Source of the DNA: Sulfidibacterium sp036244975
GTDB taxonomy: Bacteria; Bacteroidota; Bacteroidia; Bacteroidales; F082
Assembly (NCBI GenBank): GCA_036244975.1
Contig: BTTE01000001.1
Location: 1-64,000, forward strand
Direction of reading: 5' to 3'
Length of the DNA stretch: 64,000 bases
Part shown: in pieces, positions 17,310-25,678 of the stretch
How positions within the stretch are numbered: position 1 is the first letter of the stretch
How the letters are laid out: the number at the start of each line of letters is the position of its first letter
The notes under the pieces: generated by a model
The model's input: only the letters and a program-made list of their open reading frames with translations
What the model was told of the DNA's origin: nothing
Database searches by the model: none
Made by a program: the position numbers and the translations under genes

Positions 17310-19424
17310 CTAATAGAACAGAATCCGGTTATCCTGAATATCGGAGGCCTCTTTTATGGCGATGTAAGGATAATCCTGCTGTACGCGTTGTTTGAAAGTG
17401 TTCATATAAAAACTGACAAAAGCATTGTAGTTTGGCATTTTTCCTGCTTTGTGCAAAGCATTTGATTTAATAACAAAAGCAGCAGCATTACCAGCCAGCG
17501 GCTGACTTGTACTTCCGCCTTTCATCCCAAAAACAGTACCGATTATCTTGTCTTCCATTCCGAAGCCGACAATGTTTTTTGTGTTGAAAGTAAGGTTGGT
17601 CATGGTTTGTTTTGAAGCTTTCATCGCACTTGCTATTTTGTCGAGATTACCGTTGAAAGCTTTCATCTTCTCAGTGAGGTATTTTCCTTTTACTTTGTTG
17701 ATTACAAACGGTTTAATCTGGTTTTTTACCTCTTTAAGGGAGGGGATTCCGGCTTCAAATTTTTTAGTAATAACCGCAACAACGTATTGACCTTCCAAAT
17801 CGAAAACGTTGGAAACGATTCCGACATCAGTACCATCTTTAAATGCCCAGCGGACAATGCTGCGAGAGTTTTCCAGGCCGGGAATAGAATAGGTGTTTTC
17901 GTTCATTTTAAGCATAACCCGTAGTTGCAGGTGCTCTTTTTTCGCCACAGCTTCAAAAGTTTTTTGGTCACGGGCTTCGGAGGCAATTTTGCTGGCTTTG
18001 GCAAAAACATTCTGATAGGTAGCGTTGCTGGCGATAATATCCTGGATAATCAGTGCAACCTTCACTTTACGGCTGAAGCCTTTTTTGCCGGTAACTTTAA
18101 TAACATGGAAACCAAATTTTGATTCGGCCACGGTAAGTCGACCGGTTTTGGTTTTTACCACAGCTTCGTTAAAGCCGGGAATCATGCGGCCATCCATAAA
18201 CCATCCCAGATTACCATGGTTGGTCGAAACCGAACCGTCGTTGGAGTATTTATCGGCCAGTTTTTTGAATTTGGAAGGATTACGTTTCAAAACAGCATAT
18301 AAACTATCGGCCAGTTTTTTTGCTTCTTTTTTGGTACGGGTAACAACGGGATCAGCCCTCAGCGCCCCTTTGTATGCAATCAGGATATGAGAAGCTTTCA
18401 TGGAGTCGGGCCGGATGGCCACGTTAAGCAGCCGTGCCATCGTAAAAGCGTTGTTGCCCATCACCGGGTTGGTAATCGTCCCCACTCTGGAGTGAAACAT
18501 CAACGAGTCAACGGAAGTCGGGAGCTGACCTTCTTTTAACCAGGAAGTGTCGTAAGGATGATCGGTATTGGCCCGGGCAAATTGTACCGGATTGCGGGTA
18601 ACTTCAAAATCGGCTCTCGTAGCCAGCGCTTCTTTACGGGCTTTGGCTATGTCTGTTTTTGATGGAAGAACATTAAAGGCGACATACTCCATGGCCCGGG
18701 CATCTTTCTGCTTAAATTCATTTTTATGTACGTCGTAATAGCTTTGATAATCTGCTTCCGTTACTGTAATTTCATTGTTGGGGACATCCGAATAGCGGGC
18801 GGCCACATAGGTGATATTAGCGCTCGTGTTTTGCTCGTTGTAGAGTTTCTGAGCCAGTTCTTTAGGAATATAATAGCCTTGTGAAATCAGAGCGTTATAT
18901 TTGGTACGCATTTGGTCGGACAGGATATAGTTTTCCAGTCTTTTCCATTGCTGACGTGCAGCATCCGGCAGTTGATCATAGCTCTGGAGATATCGTATCA
19001 CCAGACCAGGGTCGTAACGGCCGGTTTTGGGATTAACAAAATATTGTTTAATCAGCGGATGCGGGTTTGGTCCCTGAATCAGATTAAACATCTCATCGGC
19101 AGTAACGGTAATTCCCAGATCTTTGTATTGTTTGCCCATAAGAATTTTCCGGACGATTTGTTCCCAGGTTTTCTCTTTCACACGGAACGTTTCATCGGTG
19201 GTCAGACTTTTTGTACGTTGTTGTTTTTTGGTGCTCTCAATATTTGCATCCAGTTTATTATTAAAGTCCATAATGGTGATTTCCACACCATTCACTTTTC
19301 CGGCATTCACATCTCTTCTGTTACCCTTTTTCATAAAGTCGCCGAGAATAAAAGCGAACAGTGCGCCGCCAATTACAATCACAAGAAGAGTTGAATGTTT
19401 TCTAATGCTACCTATAGCTGCCAT
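17310..19424 (-). CDS. Periplasmic peptidyl-prolyl isomerase/chaperone, PpiD/SurA-like
   Basis: A 704-residue folding factor anchored in the inner membrane by a helix near residues 12-30 (LLVIVIGGALFAFILGDF). A SurA_N-like chaperone domain occupies about 30-200. A parvulin (PpiC-type) rotamase domain lies at about 345-455, with the MKASHILI start and the FGFHVIKVTG end characteristic of the fold. A second parvulin-like or chaperone region follows. It resembles E. coli PpiD in layout and helps outer membrane proteins fold after export. It is the last gene of the minus-strand envelope cluster, 172 bases after the CNNM gene, with its own -7 element. Confidence 0.9.
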   Translation of the reverse strand: MAAIGSIRKHSTLLVIVIGGALFAFILGDFMKKGNRRDVNAGKVNGVEITIMDFNNKLDANIESTKKQQRTKSLTTDETFRVKEKTWEQIVRKILMGKQYKDLGITVTADEMFNLIQGPNPHPLIKQYFVNPKTGRYDPGLVIRYLQSYDQLPDAARQQWKRLENYILSDQMRTKYNALISQGYYIPKELAQKLYNEQNTSANITYVAARYSDVPNNEITVTEADYQSYYDVHKNEFKQKDARAMEYVAFNVLPSKTDIAKARKEALATRADFEVTRNPVQFARANTDHPYDTSWLKEGQLPTSVDSLMFHSRVGTITNPVMGNNAFTMARLLNVAIRPDSMKASHILIAYKGALRADPVVTRTKKEAKKLADSLYAVLKRNPSKFKKLADKYSNDGSVSTNHGNLGWFMDGRMIPGFNEAVVKTKTGRLTVAESKFGFHVIKVTGKKGFSRKVKVALIIQDIIASNATYQNVFAKASKIASEARDQKTFEAVAKKEHLQLRVMLKMNENTYSIPGLENSRSIVRWAFKDGTDVGIVSNVFDLEGQYVVAVITKKFEAGIPSLKEVKNQIKPFVINKVKGKYLTEKMKAFNGNLDKIASAMKASKQTMTNLTFNTKNIVGFGMEDKIIGTVFGMKGGSTSQPLAGNAAAFVIKSNALHKAGKMPNYNAFVSFYMNTFKQRVQQDYPYIAIKEASDIQDNRILFY

Positions 19425-19459
19425 CTTATCTTAATCTTTTGTTTTTTTTATTCGAGCTG

Positions 19460-19467
19460 CAAATGTA
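19460..19467 (-). promoter_or_regulatory. -7 element before the ppiD-like gene
   Basis: On the minus strand this reads TACATTTG, a full TAnnTTTG match 35 bases before the start codon. It suggests separate transcription from the CNNM gene upstream. Confidence 0.35.
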
Positions 19468-19596
19468 CAAATTGAAATGATATATAAAAGCAATCGGAAC
19501 TAATTTTGATTTTAGTATCAATTAGTTAATTGAAAAAACCGGCTTTAAGATGAAACCGGCTTTTTCCTCTTGTTTAAAAGGCCGGGAAAAGAGTTA

Positions 19597-20865
19597 TTAT
19601 TTTTCGATTTTCATCTTAATTTCCTCTAACCGGTTTCCCGAAGCCTTCAGGATTTTGAAAGAAAAGGGGGATATTTCAATCTCTTCATTTATGAGGGGAA
19701 TACTTTCGTGATAATGCAAAATAAATCCGGCGATGGTTTCATATTCTTCCGATTCAGGAAGATGAAACTTGTATTTCTCGTTGAGATAATCAATTTCCAG
19801 GCGAGCTGAAAAAATGAATTCTGTTTCCGACAACTGCTTTTCAACTACTTCATCCGTATCGTATTCATCTTCTATTTCGCCAAATATTTCTTCAATAATA
19901 TCTTCCATGGTTACCATTCCGGAGGTTCCGCCAAACTCATCCACGACAATGGCCACACTTTTATGCTTTTTAATGAACAGGCTCAACACCTCACTGGCGG
20001 CTATGGTTTCGGGGAAAATCTCCGCCGGACGCATAACCTGCCGGATGTTCACGGGATATTTAAACATATCGTAGGCATGGACATATCCCAGCAGGTTATC
20101 AATAGAATCCTCATAAATCATTATTTTGGAATGTCCCGTTTTGGTAAAAAGTTTACGCAGGCTGCGAACTTCTTCGCAAATATCAATAGCTACAATCTCC
20201 GTCCGGGGAATCATGCAGTCGCGCAGCTTAATGTTTTTAAACTCAATGGCATTTTGCATCATCTGTATTTCCTGAACGAAAGGCTCGTCTTCCTGCTTTT
20301 CCTTGTGCAGTTCCTGGACATATTCATTCAGGTCGATGGCACTGAAAGTATATTTATCGGTAGAGACATCCACACGGAGAAACAACCGGATAATCCATTC
20401 GGAAATGCCGATATATAAAAAGATAACAGGATAAAAAAGGTAGTAAAACAACCACACGGGGACAGCAAAAGTTTTTAGAATGGTGTTGGGGTTAATACGG
20501 AACAACATTTTAGGAATAAATTCCGATACTATAAGGATCAATAAAGTGGCCAGAATAGTTTGCAGCAGCAGCAGCGTGAATTCCGATTGCATCGAAACAG
20601 GTAAAAAGTGTAAAATAAAGGGTTCGAGAACAAGCGCCATAGCAATGCCATACACGACCAGCGCAATATTGTTTCCCAGCAACAAGGCGCCAATAAACCG
20701 GGAGGGATGGGTATAGAAAGAAGAAAGGATCTTTGCCGGCAGAATATCTCTTTTCAGGTCAAGCTCTTGTTTCAGCCGGCTGGAACTGACAAAAGCAATT
20801 TCCATTCCTGAAAAGAAAGCTGACAAAAGCAGGGAAATAATAATAATAATCCAGACAGTACTCAC
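19597..20865 (-). CDS. CNNM/HlyC-CorC family membrane protein (hemolysin family)
   Basis: A 422-residue membrane protein starting at GTG. The N-terminal DUF21/CNNM transmembrane domain (about 1-180, beginning LLLSAFFSGMEIAFVSS) is followed by a pair of CBS domains (about 205-325, with the REVVTMEDIIEEIFGEI-like segment) and a C-terminal CorC_HlyC domain (about 340-420). Relatives are linked to Mg2+ or Co2+ efflux; GldE of gliding Bacteroidota is also in this family. No gliding genes are adjacent, so GldE is not claimed. It lies between lptC and ppiD. Confidence 0.88.
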   Translation of the reverse strand: MSTVWIIIIISLLLSAFFSGMEIAFVSSSRLKQELDLKRDILPAKILSSFYTHPSRFIGALLLGNNIALVVYGIAMALVLEPFILHFLPVSMQSEFTLLLLQTILATLLILIVSEFIPKMLFRINPNTILKTFAVPVWLFYYLFYPVIFLYIGISEWIIRLFLRVDVSTDKYTFSAIDLNEYVQELHKEKQEDEPFVQEIQMMQNAIEFKNIKLRDCMIPRTEIVAIDICEEVRSLRKLFTKTGHSKIMIYEDSIDNLLGYVHAYDMFKYPVNIRQVMRPAEIFPETIAASEVLSLFIKKHKSVAIVVDEFGGTSGMVTMEDIIEEIFGEIEDEYDTDEVVEKQLSETEFIFSARLEIDYLNEKYKFHLPESEEYETIAGFILHYHESIPLINEEIEISPFSFKILKASGNRLEEIKMKIEK

Positions 20866-20895
20866 TTCTTTTGTTATGATAGATTAATTCAGGTA

Positions 20896-20903
20896 CAAAG
20901 TTA
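20896..20903 (-). promoter_or_regulatory. -7 element before the CNNM gene
   Basis: On the minus strand this reads TAACTTTG, a full TAnnTTTG match in the 163-base gap after lptC, 30 bases before the GTG start. It suggests an internal promoter. Confidence 0.35.
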
Positions 20904-21028
20904 AGGCATTCTACCGGTTATTATTTGAGTTGGGCCTTATAATTTGCTTCGCTCTTAAAGGCGTTTCAAATATATGCATAATACAAGTCTGCTTTTTTCA
21001 GTGCATTTTTGAGATTCATTTGGTTGTT

Positions 21029-21589
21029 CTATTGTGCCGTATCTTCTTCTATGTCAAGGACCCCGCGGATACCGTAAATAGTACGTTTGGTAAAGTTTTC
21101 GTTCGATACCATACTGTCGCCGAAGATAACCCTGTCGGGGCTGGTGATTTTTACAAAGCTCGGGGAGTAAATTTTATGTTTTCTTTCGTTCCAGATAAGG
21201 TTTTCCGTATTGAGTTGTTCCCCTGTTTTCAGGTTTTTCACCACCACATTATTTCGCGAAATGAGTAATCCTTTTTTCTCCCACCGGATACCGTAATTGG
21301 CCTTTATTGTTGAGATAATATTCCCTGTTGTATCATAAAAGGCGATAAAAAAACCTTTTGGGAATTCGGTATAAGGTTTTTCACCGCCATACTTTATTAT
21401 AAGCGGACTATTCAGCATCAGTTGCCTGCGCCCGGAATCGGTACGAATATAATGAATATCGGTGGCGGTTAACTCGGCAAGGGTATCCTCCGCATTAATT
21501 TTCTGCACCACCTTAATATTATTTTCGCAAGAAAAAAGCATCCCCATTGCCAAAACAATAACGATGCTTTTTAGTAAATTCCGAGTCAT
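21029..21589 (-). CDS. lptC: LPS export periplasmic protein LptC
   Basis: A 186-residue bitopic or lipid-anchored protein. The N-terminal helix ends in a lipobox-like LFSC (Cys21), and the remainder is a beta-jellyroll typical of LptC: strands alternate with segments such as ADIHYIRTD-like, KGFFIAFYDTTG and KGLLISRNNVVVKN. LptC bridges the LptBFG transporter to LptA, passing lipopolysaccharide across the periplasm. It follows the TPR gene by 18 bases. Identification rests on size, fold pattern and cluster position; sequence conservation in this family is low. Confidence 0.82.
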   Translation of the reverse strand: MTRNLLKSIVIVLAMGMLFSCENNIKVVQKINAEDTLAELTATDIHYIRTDSGRRQLMLNSPLIIKYGGEKPYTEFPKGFFIAFYDTTGNIISTIKANYGIRWEKKGLLISRNNVVVKNLKTGEQLNTENLIWNERKHKIYSPSFVKITSPDRVIFGDSMVSNENFTKRTIYGIRGVLDIEEDTAQ

Positions 21590-21607
21590 ATTTTTTTCCG
21601 CAAGCCC

Positions 21608-22999
21608 TTAGTTGGAGGCTCTTGCAATAGTTGTTACGTTAATCCAACAACCTACTTTGTACTTGTCGCCGGGTTTTATGTTATAAAAGAACATGGTTTC
21701 CCTTGTGGGGAAGTTTGCCTTGTAAATAGCGATTTTTTTATTCATGGCATCTGCCATTTTGGGGTCAGCGTGTTTGGCCTGAATGTATTTGTCAACAGCA
21801 GCCCAATAGGCAACTTTTGTTGTCAATGCGTTATTACCACATGCCTGTGCGCTTCCGGCGTACAGATCACCAATAAACTCGTAAGCTACTCCGTTGTGTG
21901 GGTCAAGTTTAATCACTTTACGAGCCATCTCACGGGCTTTACTGTAATTATTAAGTGTACGATAGGTTTGGGCCAGGAGCAAATAAGCTTCTACGAGATT
22001 ACTGGTATCTTTCATCGTGGTAGATTTTCTTATATAATTTAAAGCATCTTTATACCTTTTACGCTGTAGCATCATTTTCCCAACGAGGAAAGCCAGTTGA
22101 GGTGAAGGATTAGCTTTGTAAAGGCTGACATTGGCATCAAAGTATAAAGATTCGCCATAACATCTTTTAACTTCCAGATTGCTTATAATTTTTTTCAGCA
22201 ACACAGTATCGGTGGGTGTTGCATTGTATTTCTTCTGATAGATACTGGTCAGATTGGAGCACGTTGCAAAAGGTTCGAAAGTCATATCCACATAACCTTT
22301 TACATTTTTATACTCTGTAACCTTCCGGCTGTTATTTTGTGCACTATATCTTTTAATATTTGCATCGATATAATCGGAAATGTTATCGTAAGCATCTACC
22401 ACCGCAACAGAATCAAGTTTCCCCGTTTGAACCATTTTAGCCACATCTCTGAAATAATAAGCCAAAACGGCAGCAGTACTTTTGTCTTTCTGCATTTCAA
22501 CCGACTGTTTCAGGAGTGCATAGGCTTTTTCATAAGATTCGGGGGAAATCTGATAAAGAGCAATTCCCTCACGACCTTTGATATAGCCTTCCTGTGGAAG
22601 ATGTGACCGGTAGTTATCCGGGAAATATTTGATCCTGTTCTCAAAAATCATCAGCAGCGTATCAATCAATGCTTTTTTCTTATTTGCCGGTGCATTTTTA
22701 ATTTTGTACTTTATGATTTTTACCCCGTCAACGTAAATATTTTCCGAAGAACTCGGACAGTTGTTGTAAACCCAGTACCAGGGTCCAATGGCAAATTTCA
22801 CGGCATCGTTTTTGTAATGGCTTTGTTTCCACTGCCGGAAATATTCGGTGTATAATGACAGGTTCATAATACAGCTTACACTATCTGCTCCGTATTTGGA
22901 ACCATTATCCTGAGGGATTACCTTATTAACAGGAGTGTTGGCCATGACCGAGAAACTAAGTCCTAACCCGAGTAATAAAATTAAAAGTTTTGCTTTCAT
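21608..22999 (-). CDS. Secreted tetratricopeptide repeat protein
   Basis: A 463-residue periplasmic protein with a signal peptide (residues 1-20, ending VMA). The C-terminal half contains TPR-like helix pairs, for example around LAFLVGKMMLQRKRYKDAL (near 305-325) and EAYLLLAQTYRTLNNYSKA (near 340-360). TPRs mediate protein-protein contacts. It sits between an outer membrane protein and lptC with short gaps (22 and 18 bases), so it probably assists outer membrane assembly. No enzyme motif is visible. Confidence 0.8.
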   Translation of the reverse strand: MKAKLLILLLGLGLSFSVMANTPVNKVIPQDNGSKYGADSVSCIMNLSLYTEYFRQWKQSHYKNDAVKFAIGPWYWVYNNCPSSSENIYVDGVKIIKYKIKNAPANKKKALIDTLLMIFENRIKYFPDNYRSHLPQEGYIKGREGIALYQISPESYEKAYALLKQSVEMQKDKSTAAVLAYYFRDVAKMVQTGKLDSVAVVDAYDNISDYIDANIKRYSAQNNSRKVTEYKNVKGYVDMTFEPFATCSNLTSIYQKKYNATPTDTVLLKKIISNLEVKRCYGESLYFDANVSLYKANPSPQLAFLVGKMMLQRKRYKDALNYIRKSTTMKDTSNLVEAYLLLAQTYRTLNNYSKAREMARKVIKLDPHNGVAYEFIGDLYAGSAQACGNNALTTKVAYWAAVDKYIQAKHADPKMADAMNKKIAIYKANFPTRETMFFYNIKPGDKYKVGCWINVTTIARASN

Positions 23000-23021
23000 T
23001 TTAACAAAGTGTTTAGTTTAA

Positions 23022-24299
23022 TTATCTGTACTTGCGTTTATAGAACCAATGTTCTACAATATTTATTCCTAACGAGAAATTAAAAAATGTTTTTTTGATT
23101 AACCGGTTTTTTAAAGCCCCCCGACTACCCACTTCCATGGCGATTGAAATAGTATTTCGCAAGCGTTTAAATGGAAATGTAAATCCTGCTGAAACAGCAT
23201 ATTCGTTAACAGAATATCCGAACAGGTTAACATAAGTCCTGTTGTAACGGGCTCCTAACCGGTAGGTGATTCTTTTTCGTAGAGGAGAAATAGTGGTGTG
23301 CTTTGGCGTATAAGCACCTCCCAATGCTATTCTCCAGGCATCTCCGAGAGCGTCGGCCATGCCAAACTTTCTGAATTTTGACCAGTGTTGCCATTCTCCT
23401 TCCGCACCTATGAGCCATCGTTCTCCGTGAGAATAAGAAAAACCCAGCCCATAAGTCTCCGGGATGTAAATACTTCCTTTTTGATCCGGTGAGTATTCAA
23501 TTGTGTCCCGGGGATGGTCCACAAGGTCGTTATTACTCCCTGTCAGGGTGTAGGTAATGGATGAGCGGGTGGCGTTCACGTGGATAGCATTCCGGTAAAT
23601 AGCGCCAATGGTGAGCTTTCTGTCTTTGGCGAGATGGATGTCGTATTGCATACCCCAGTCGAACAAGAAACCATGTACATTGAGATAACGTTCCTGTTTA
23701 GTTCCGAATATAAAAGCAGAATCGGGGAAATAGACAACGTCATAACCACGGGAATTGCCGAAAAGATAATTAACGTTGACACCAAGTCTAAAGTTTTTGG
23801 TAATTTTGAAACCGTTACCCCAAAACAAGCGGGTTGTACCTCCTTTTCCGTAACGGTCGTTAAGAATACTACCGGAAGGAGCCACAGCCTCCGAAATCCG
23901 TGTATTGTAACCTACCTTGCTGTAAGGCGTAATTCCTAATGCCACATGCCACCATTTTAGCACCTGAAATCCCATGCTGACATTGCTCAACGCGGCATAA
24001 TTCGATTTTTGTTTATAATCTATATTTTGAAGGGTACTTACATTACCAATTATTCCGGTCTGAAAAATAAACGTAGATGGATCGAAAAGCGCGTAACTGG
24101 CCGGATTGGCCATGTTCAGGATGTTTTTTTCGGTAATACCGAACGAGATTCCCCCCATGGCCTGCAATTGCGTGCTAATATTTTCCCCGTAAAGCTGTCC
24201 GATACCATAAGCCGAAAACGGAGAGTTAATGTCCTGGGCATCTAATCCAAATGTCAACAACAACAAACCAATGATAAAACCGAGTTTTTTAATCTTCAT
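23022..24299 (-). CDS. Outer membrane beta-barrel protein (FadL/PorV-like)
   Basis: A 425-residue protein with a signal peptide (1-21, ends LDAQ) followed by a FadL-like N-terminus, including a segment NSPFSAYGIGQLYGENISTQ and an NMANPASYALFD hairpin that is common in Bacteroidota outer membrane proteins. Alternating hydrophobic beta strands follow to the end. Its role is unknown; related proteins are annotated as hydrophobic-compound porins or hypothetical outer membrane proteins. Its start codon overlaps the coaX stop (ATGA), so it is co-translated with coaX. Confidence 0.78.
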   Translation of the reverse strand: MKIKKLGFIIGLLLLTFGLDAQDINSPFSAYGIGQLYGENISTQLQAMGGISFGITEKNILNMANPASYALFDPSTFIFQTGIIGNVSTLQNIDYKQKSNYAALSNVSMGFQVLKWWHVALGITPYSKVGYNTRISEAVAPSGSILNDRYGKGGTTRLFWGNGFKITKNFRLGVNVNYLFGNSRGYDVVYFPDSAFIFGTKQERYLNVHGFLFDWGMQYDIHLAKDRKLTIGAIYRNAIHVNATRSSITYTLTGSNNDLVDHPRDTIEYSPDQKGSIYIPETYGLGFSYSHGERWLIGAEGEWQHWSKFRKFGMADALGDAWRIALGGAYTPKHTTISPLRKRITYRLGARYNRTYVNLFGYSVNEYAVSAGFTFPFKRLRNTISIAMEVGSRGALKNRLIKKTFFNFSLGINIVEHWFYKRKYR

Positions 24300-25036
24300 T
24301 CTTTCTTTTTCTCTTGGTTAAAATCCAGAATCTCTTTCAGTCCTTTTAAAACAAAATTTGGGGATGCAAAGATGTTATTTTTTAATCGTTTATCAAAATA
24401 TTTTTCATCGCCGCCGCTTAACACTACTTTTAAACCTGTATAACGCGTTTTATAAGCTGAAATAATACCATCAACTTCTTTCAGAGTGCCCTGCAAAACA
24501 CCGGAAAGAATAGAACTTTGCGTGTTATCGCCTACTAAATCAACCGTGTGAAAAACCTGTTTAATCAACGGCAATTTTTCTGTAAAAGTATGCAGTGATG
24601 TGAGACGCATCCGGATGCCGGGACTGATCCCACCCCCGAGATATTCTCCGTTTTTGTTTACAAAATCATAGGTTATGGTGGTGCCGGCATCGATGGCAAG
24701 CACATTTTGGCCGGGAAACAGGGCACGTGAAGCAGCGGCAATGGCAATGCGGTCATTGCCGAGCGTTTGCGGGCTTTTATATAATATTTTTACCGGTAGC
24801 GGCGTTTGGCCGTCTAACTTTATAAAATAAAACGCAGCATGTAAAAAATCGTCTGCTTCCTTTGGATAATCTTTAACAGCAGACAATATTGCAGAACAAA
24901 TGCCGGGATATTTTTTTATCACTTTTGTAAGCAATTCCAAAGAGAAGTTTTCGGTAACGAACAAATCTTTCAATTGGATGCCTGCAAATACAGCTAATTT
25001 AGTTCGCGTGTTGCCAATGTCAAGGATTAATTTCAA
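24296..25036 (-). CDS. coaX: Type III pantothenate kinase
   Basis: A roughly 246-residue kinase for the first step of coenzyme A synthesis (pantothenate to 4'-phosphopantothenate). It shows the phosphate-binding DIGNTRTKLAVF at the N-terminus, the DAGTTITYDF motif and the GGGISPGIRMR motif of the acetate-kinase/actin-like fold; type III enzymes use a monovalent cation. I place the start at TTG 25036 (reading LKLILDIGNTR). The frame is open upstream to 25213, but that extension adds 59 non-conserved residues and would run antisense over the tRNA-Phe gene. It heads the envelope cluster. Confidence 0.88.
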   Translation of the reverse strand: MKLILDIGNTRTKLAVFAGIQLKDLFVTENFSLELLTKVIKKYPGICSAILSAVKDYPKEADDFLHAAFYFIKLDGQTPLPVKILYKSPQTLGNDRIAIAAASRALFPGQNVLAIDAGTTITYDFVNKNGEYLGGGISPGIRMRLTSLHTFTEKLPLIKQVFHTVDLVGDNTQSSILSGVLQGTLKEVDGIISAYKTRYTGLKVVLSGGDEKYFDKRLKNNIFASPNFVLKGLKEILDFNQEKKKE

Positions 25037-25139
25037 AAGCGTTTTCTTTAAACAATAAACAACAAAAATACACCATAAGCCAACAGACTGCAAACAAAAG
25101 TGAAATGATGCCTGCTTTTTAACTTTTTTAAGGATTTTT

Positions 25140-25169
25140 TTTGGAGAAATAAAAAAAAGCTTACTTTTG
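25140..25169 (+). promoter_or_regulatory. Promoter of tRNA-Phe
   Basis: TTTG at 25140-25143, an 18-base spacer and TACTTTTG at 25162-25169 give a near-consensus Bacteroidota promoter ending 17 bases before the mature tRNA. Confidence 0.65.
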
Positions 25170-25186
25170 CCGCTCCAAACCAAAAA

Positions 25187-25259
<73 letters not shown>

Positions 25260-25409
25260 CTTCTAAAAAATTTAAACCCTGATTATCAATGACTTTCGGG
25301 GTTTTGTTTTGTCTAAATATTATCCAAACATTTTTCAAATTATCCCGTAAAGTTCAACTTTACTATCGCCAGGATTTTCCGGCTTGCAATCGCTCACCGG
25401 GAGAAGTTC

Positions 25410-25470
25410 CTCACCCTGTTAAACAACAAAACCCCCGTAAAACGGAGGTCTTTGTTGCCCGACCAGGGTT
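25410..25470 (-). pseudogene. Remnant of a second tRNA-Gln: 3' end plus its own terminator
   Basis: Bases 25452-25470 repeat exactly the 3' end and part of the T-arm of the intact tRNA-Gln (25550-25568), offset by 98 bases. Downstream on the minus strand it has its own hairpin (25431-25449) and the tract 25410-25426, which repeats 25507-25523 exactly. The 5' three quarters of the tRNA are replaced by about 36 unrelated bases. This looks like a tandem tRNA-terminator duplication whose second tRNA decayed. Confidence 0.75.
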
Positions 25471-25523
25471 TCCCGATATCGGCTGTCGCCTTATCGGGAC
25501 AGGCTTCTCACCCTGTTAAACAA

Positions 25524-25551
25524 AAAAGCCCCTGCTATCGCAGAAGCTTTT
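25524..25551 (-). terminator. Terminator of tRNA-Gln
   Basis: On the minus strand a 12-bp stem (two G-U pairs, 4-nt loop) begins two bases after the mature tRNA 3' end and is followed by a T-run. Confidence 0.8.
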
Positions 25552-25552
25552 G

Positions 25553-25625
25553 TTGCCCGACCAGGGTTCGAACCTGGACTCTTCTGATTCAGAGTCAGAC
25601 GTGTTGCCAATTACACCATCGGGCA
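25553..25625 (-). tRNA. tRNA-Gln (anticodon CTG)
   Basis: A 73-base cloverleaf on the minus strand. The acceptor arms TGCCCGA / TCGGGCA pair fully, the anticodon stem TCTGA / TCAGA encloses loop CTCTGAA with anticodon CTG, and the T-arm is CCAGGTTCGAACCCTGG. The discriminator is A, and CCA is not encoded. A TATTTTTG -7 element lies just upstream (25635-25642). Confidence 0.95.
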
Positions 25626-25634
25626 ATGCGGGCG

Positions 25635-25642
25635 CAAAAATA
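25635..25642 (-). promoter_or_regulatory. -7 element of tRNA-Gln
   Basis: On the minus strand this reads TATTTTTG, a full TAnnTTTG match ending 9 bases before the mature tRNA. The -33 element is degenerate. Confidence 0.45.
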
Positions 25643-25678
25643 TGAAAATTATTTCTATTTTTTTAGGAAAGAAAAAAA

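Noticed and set aside
19533..19565. Possible terminator with two AAACCGGCTTT copies between ppiD and the CNNM gene
   Set aside because: The two copies are direct, not inverted; a stem forms only with bulged bases, so a terminator call is weak.
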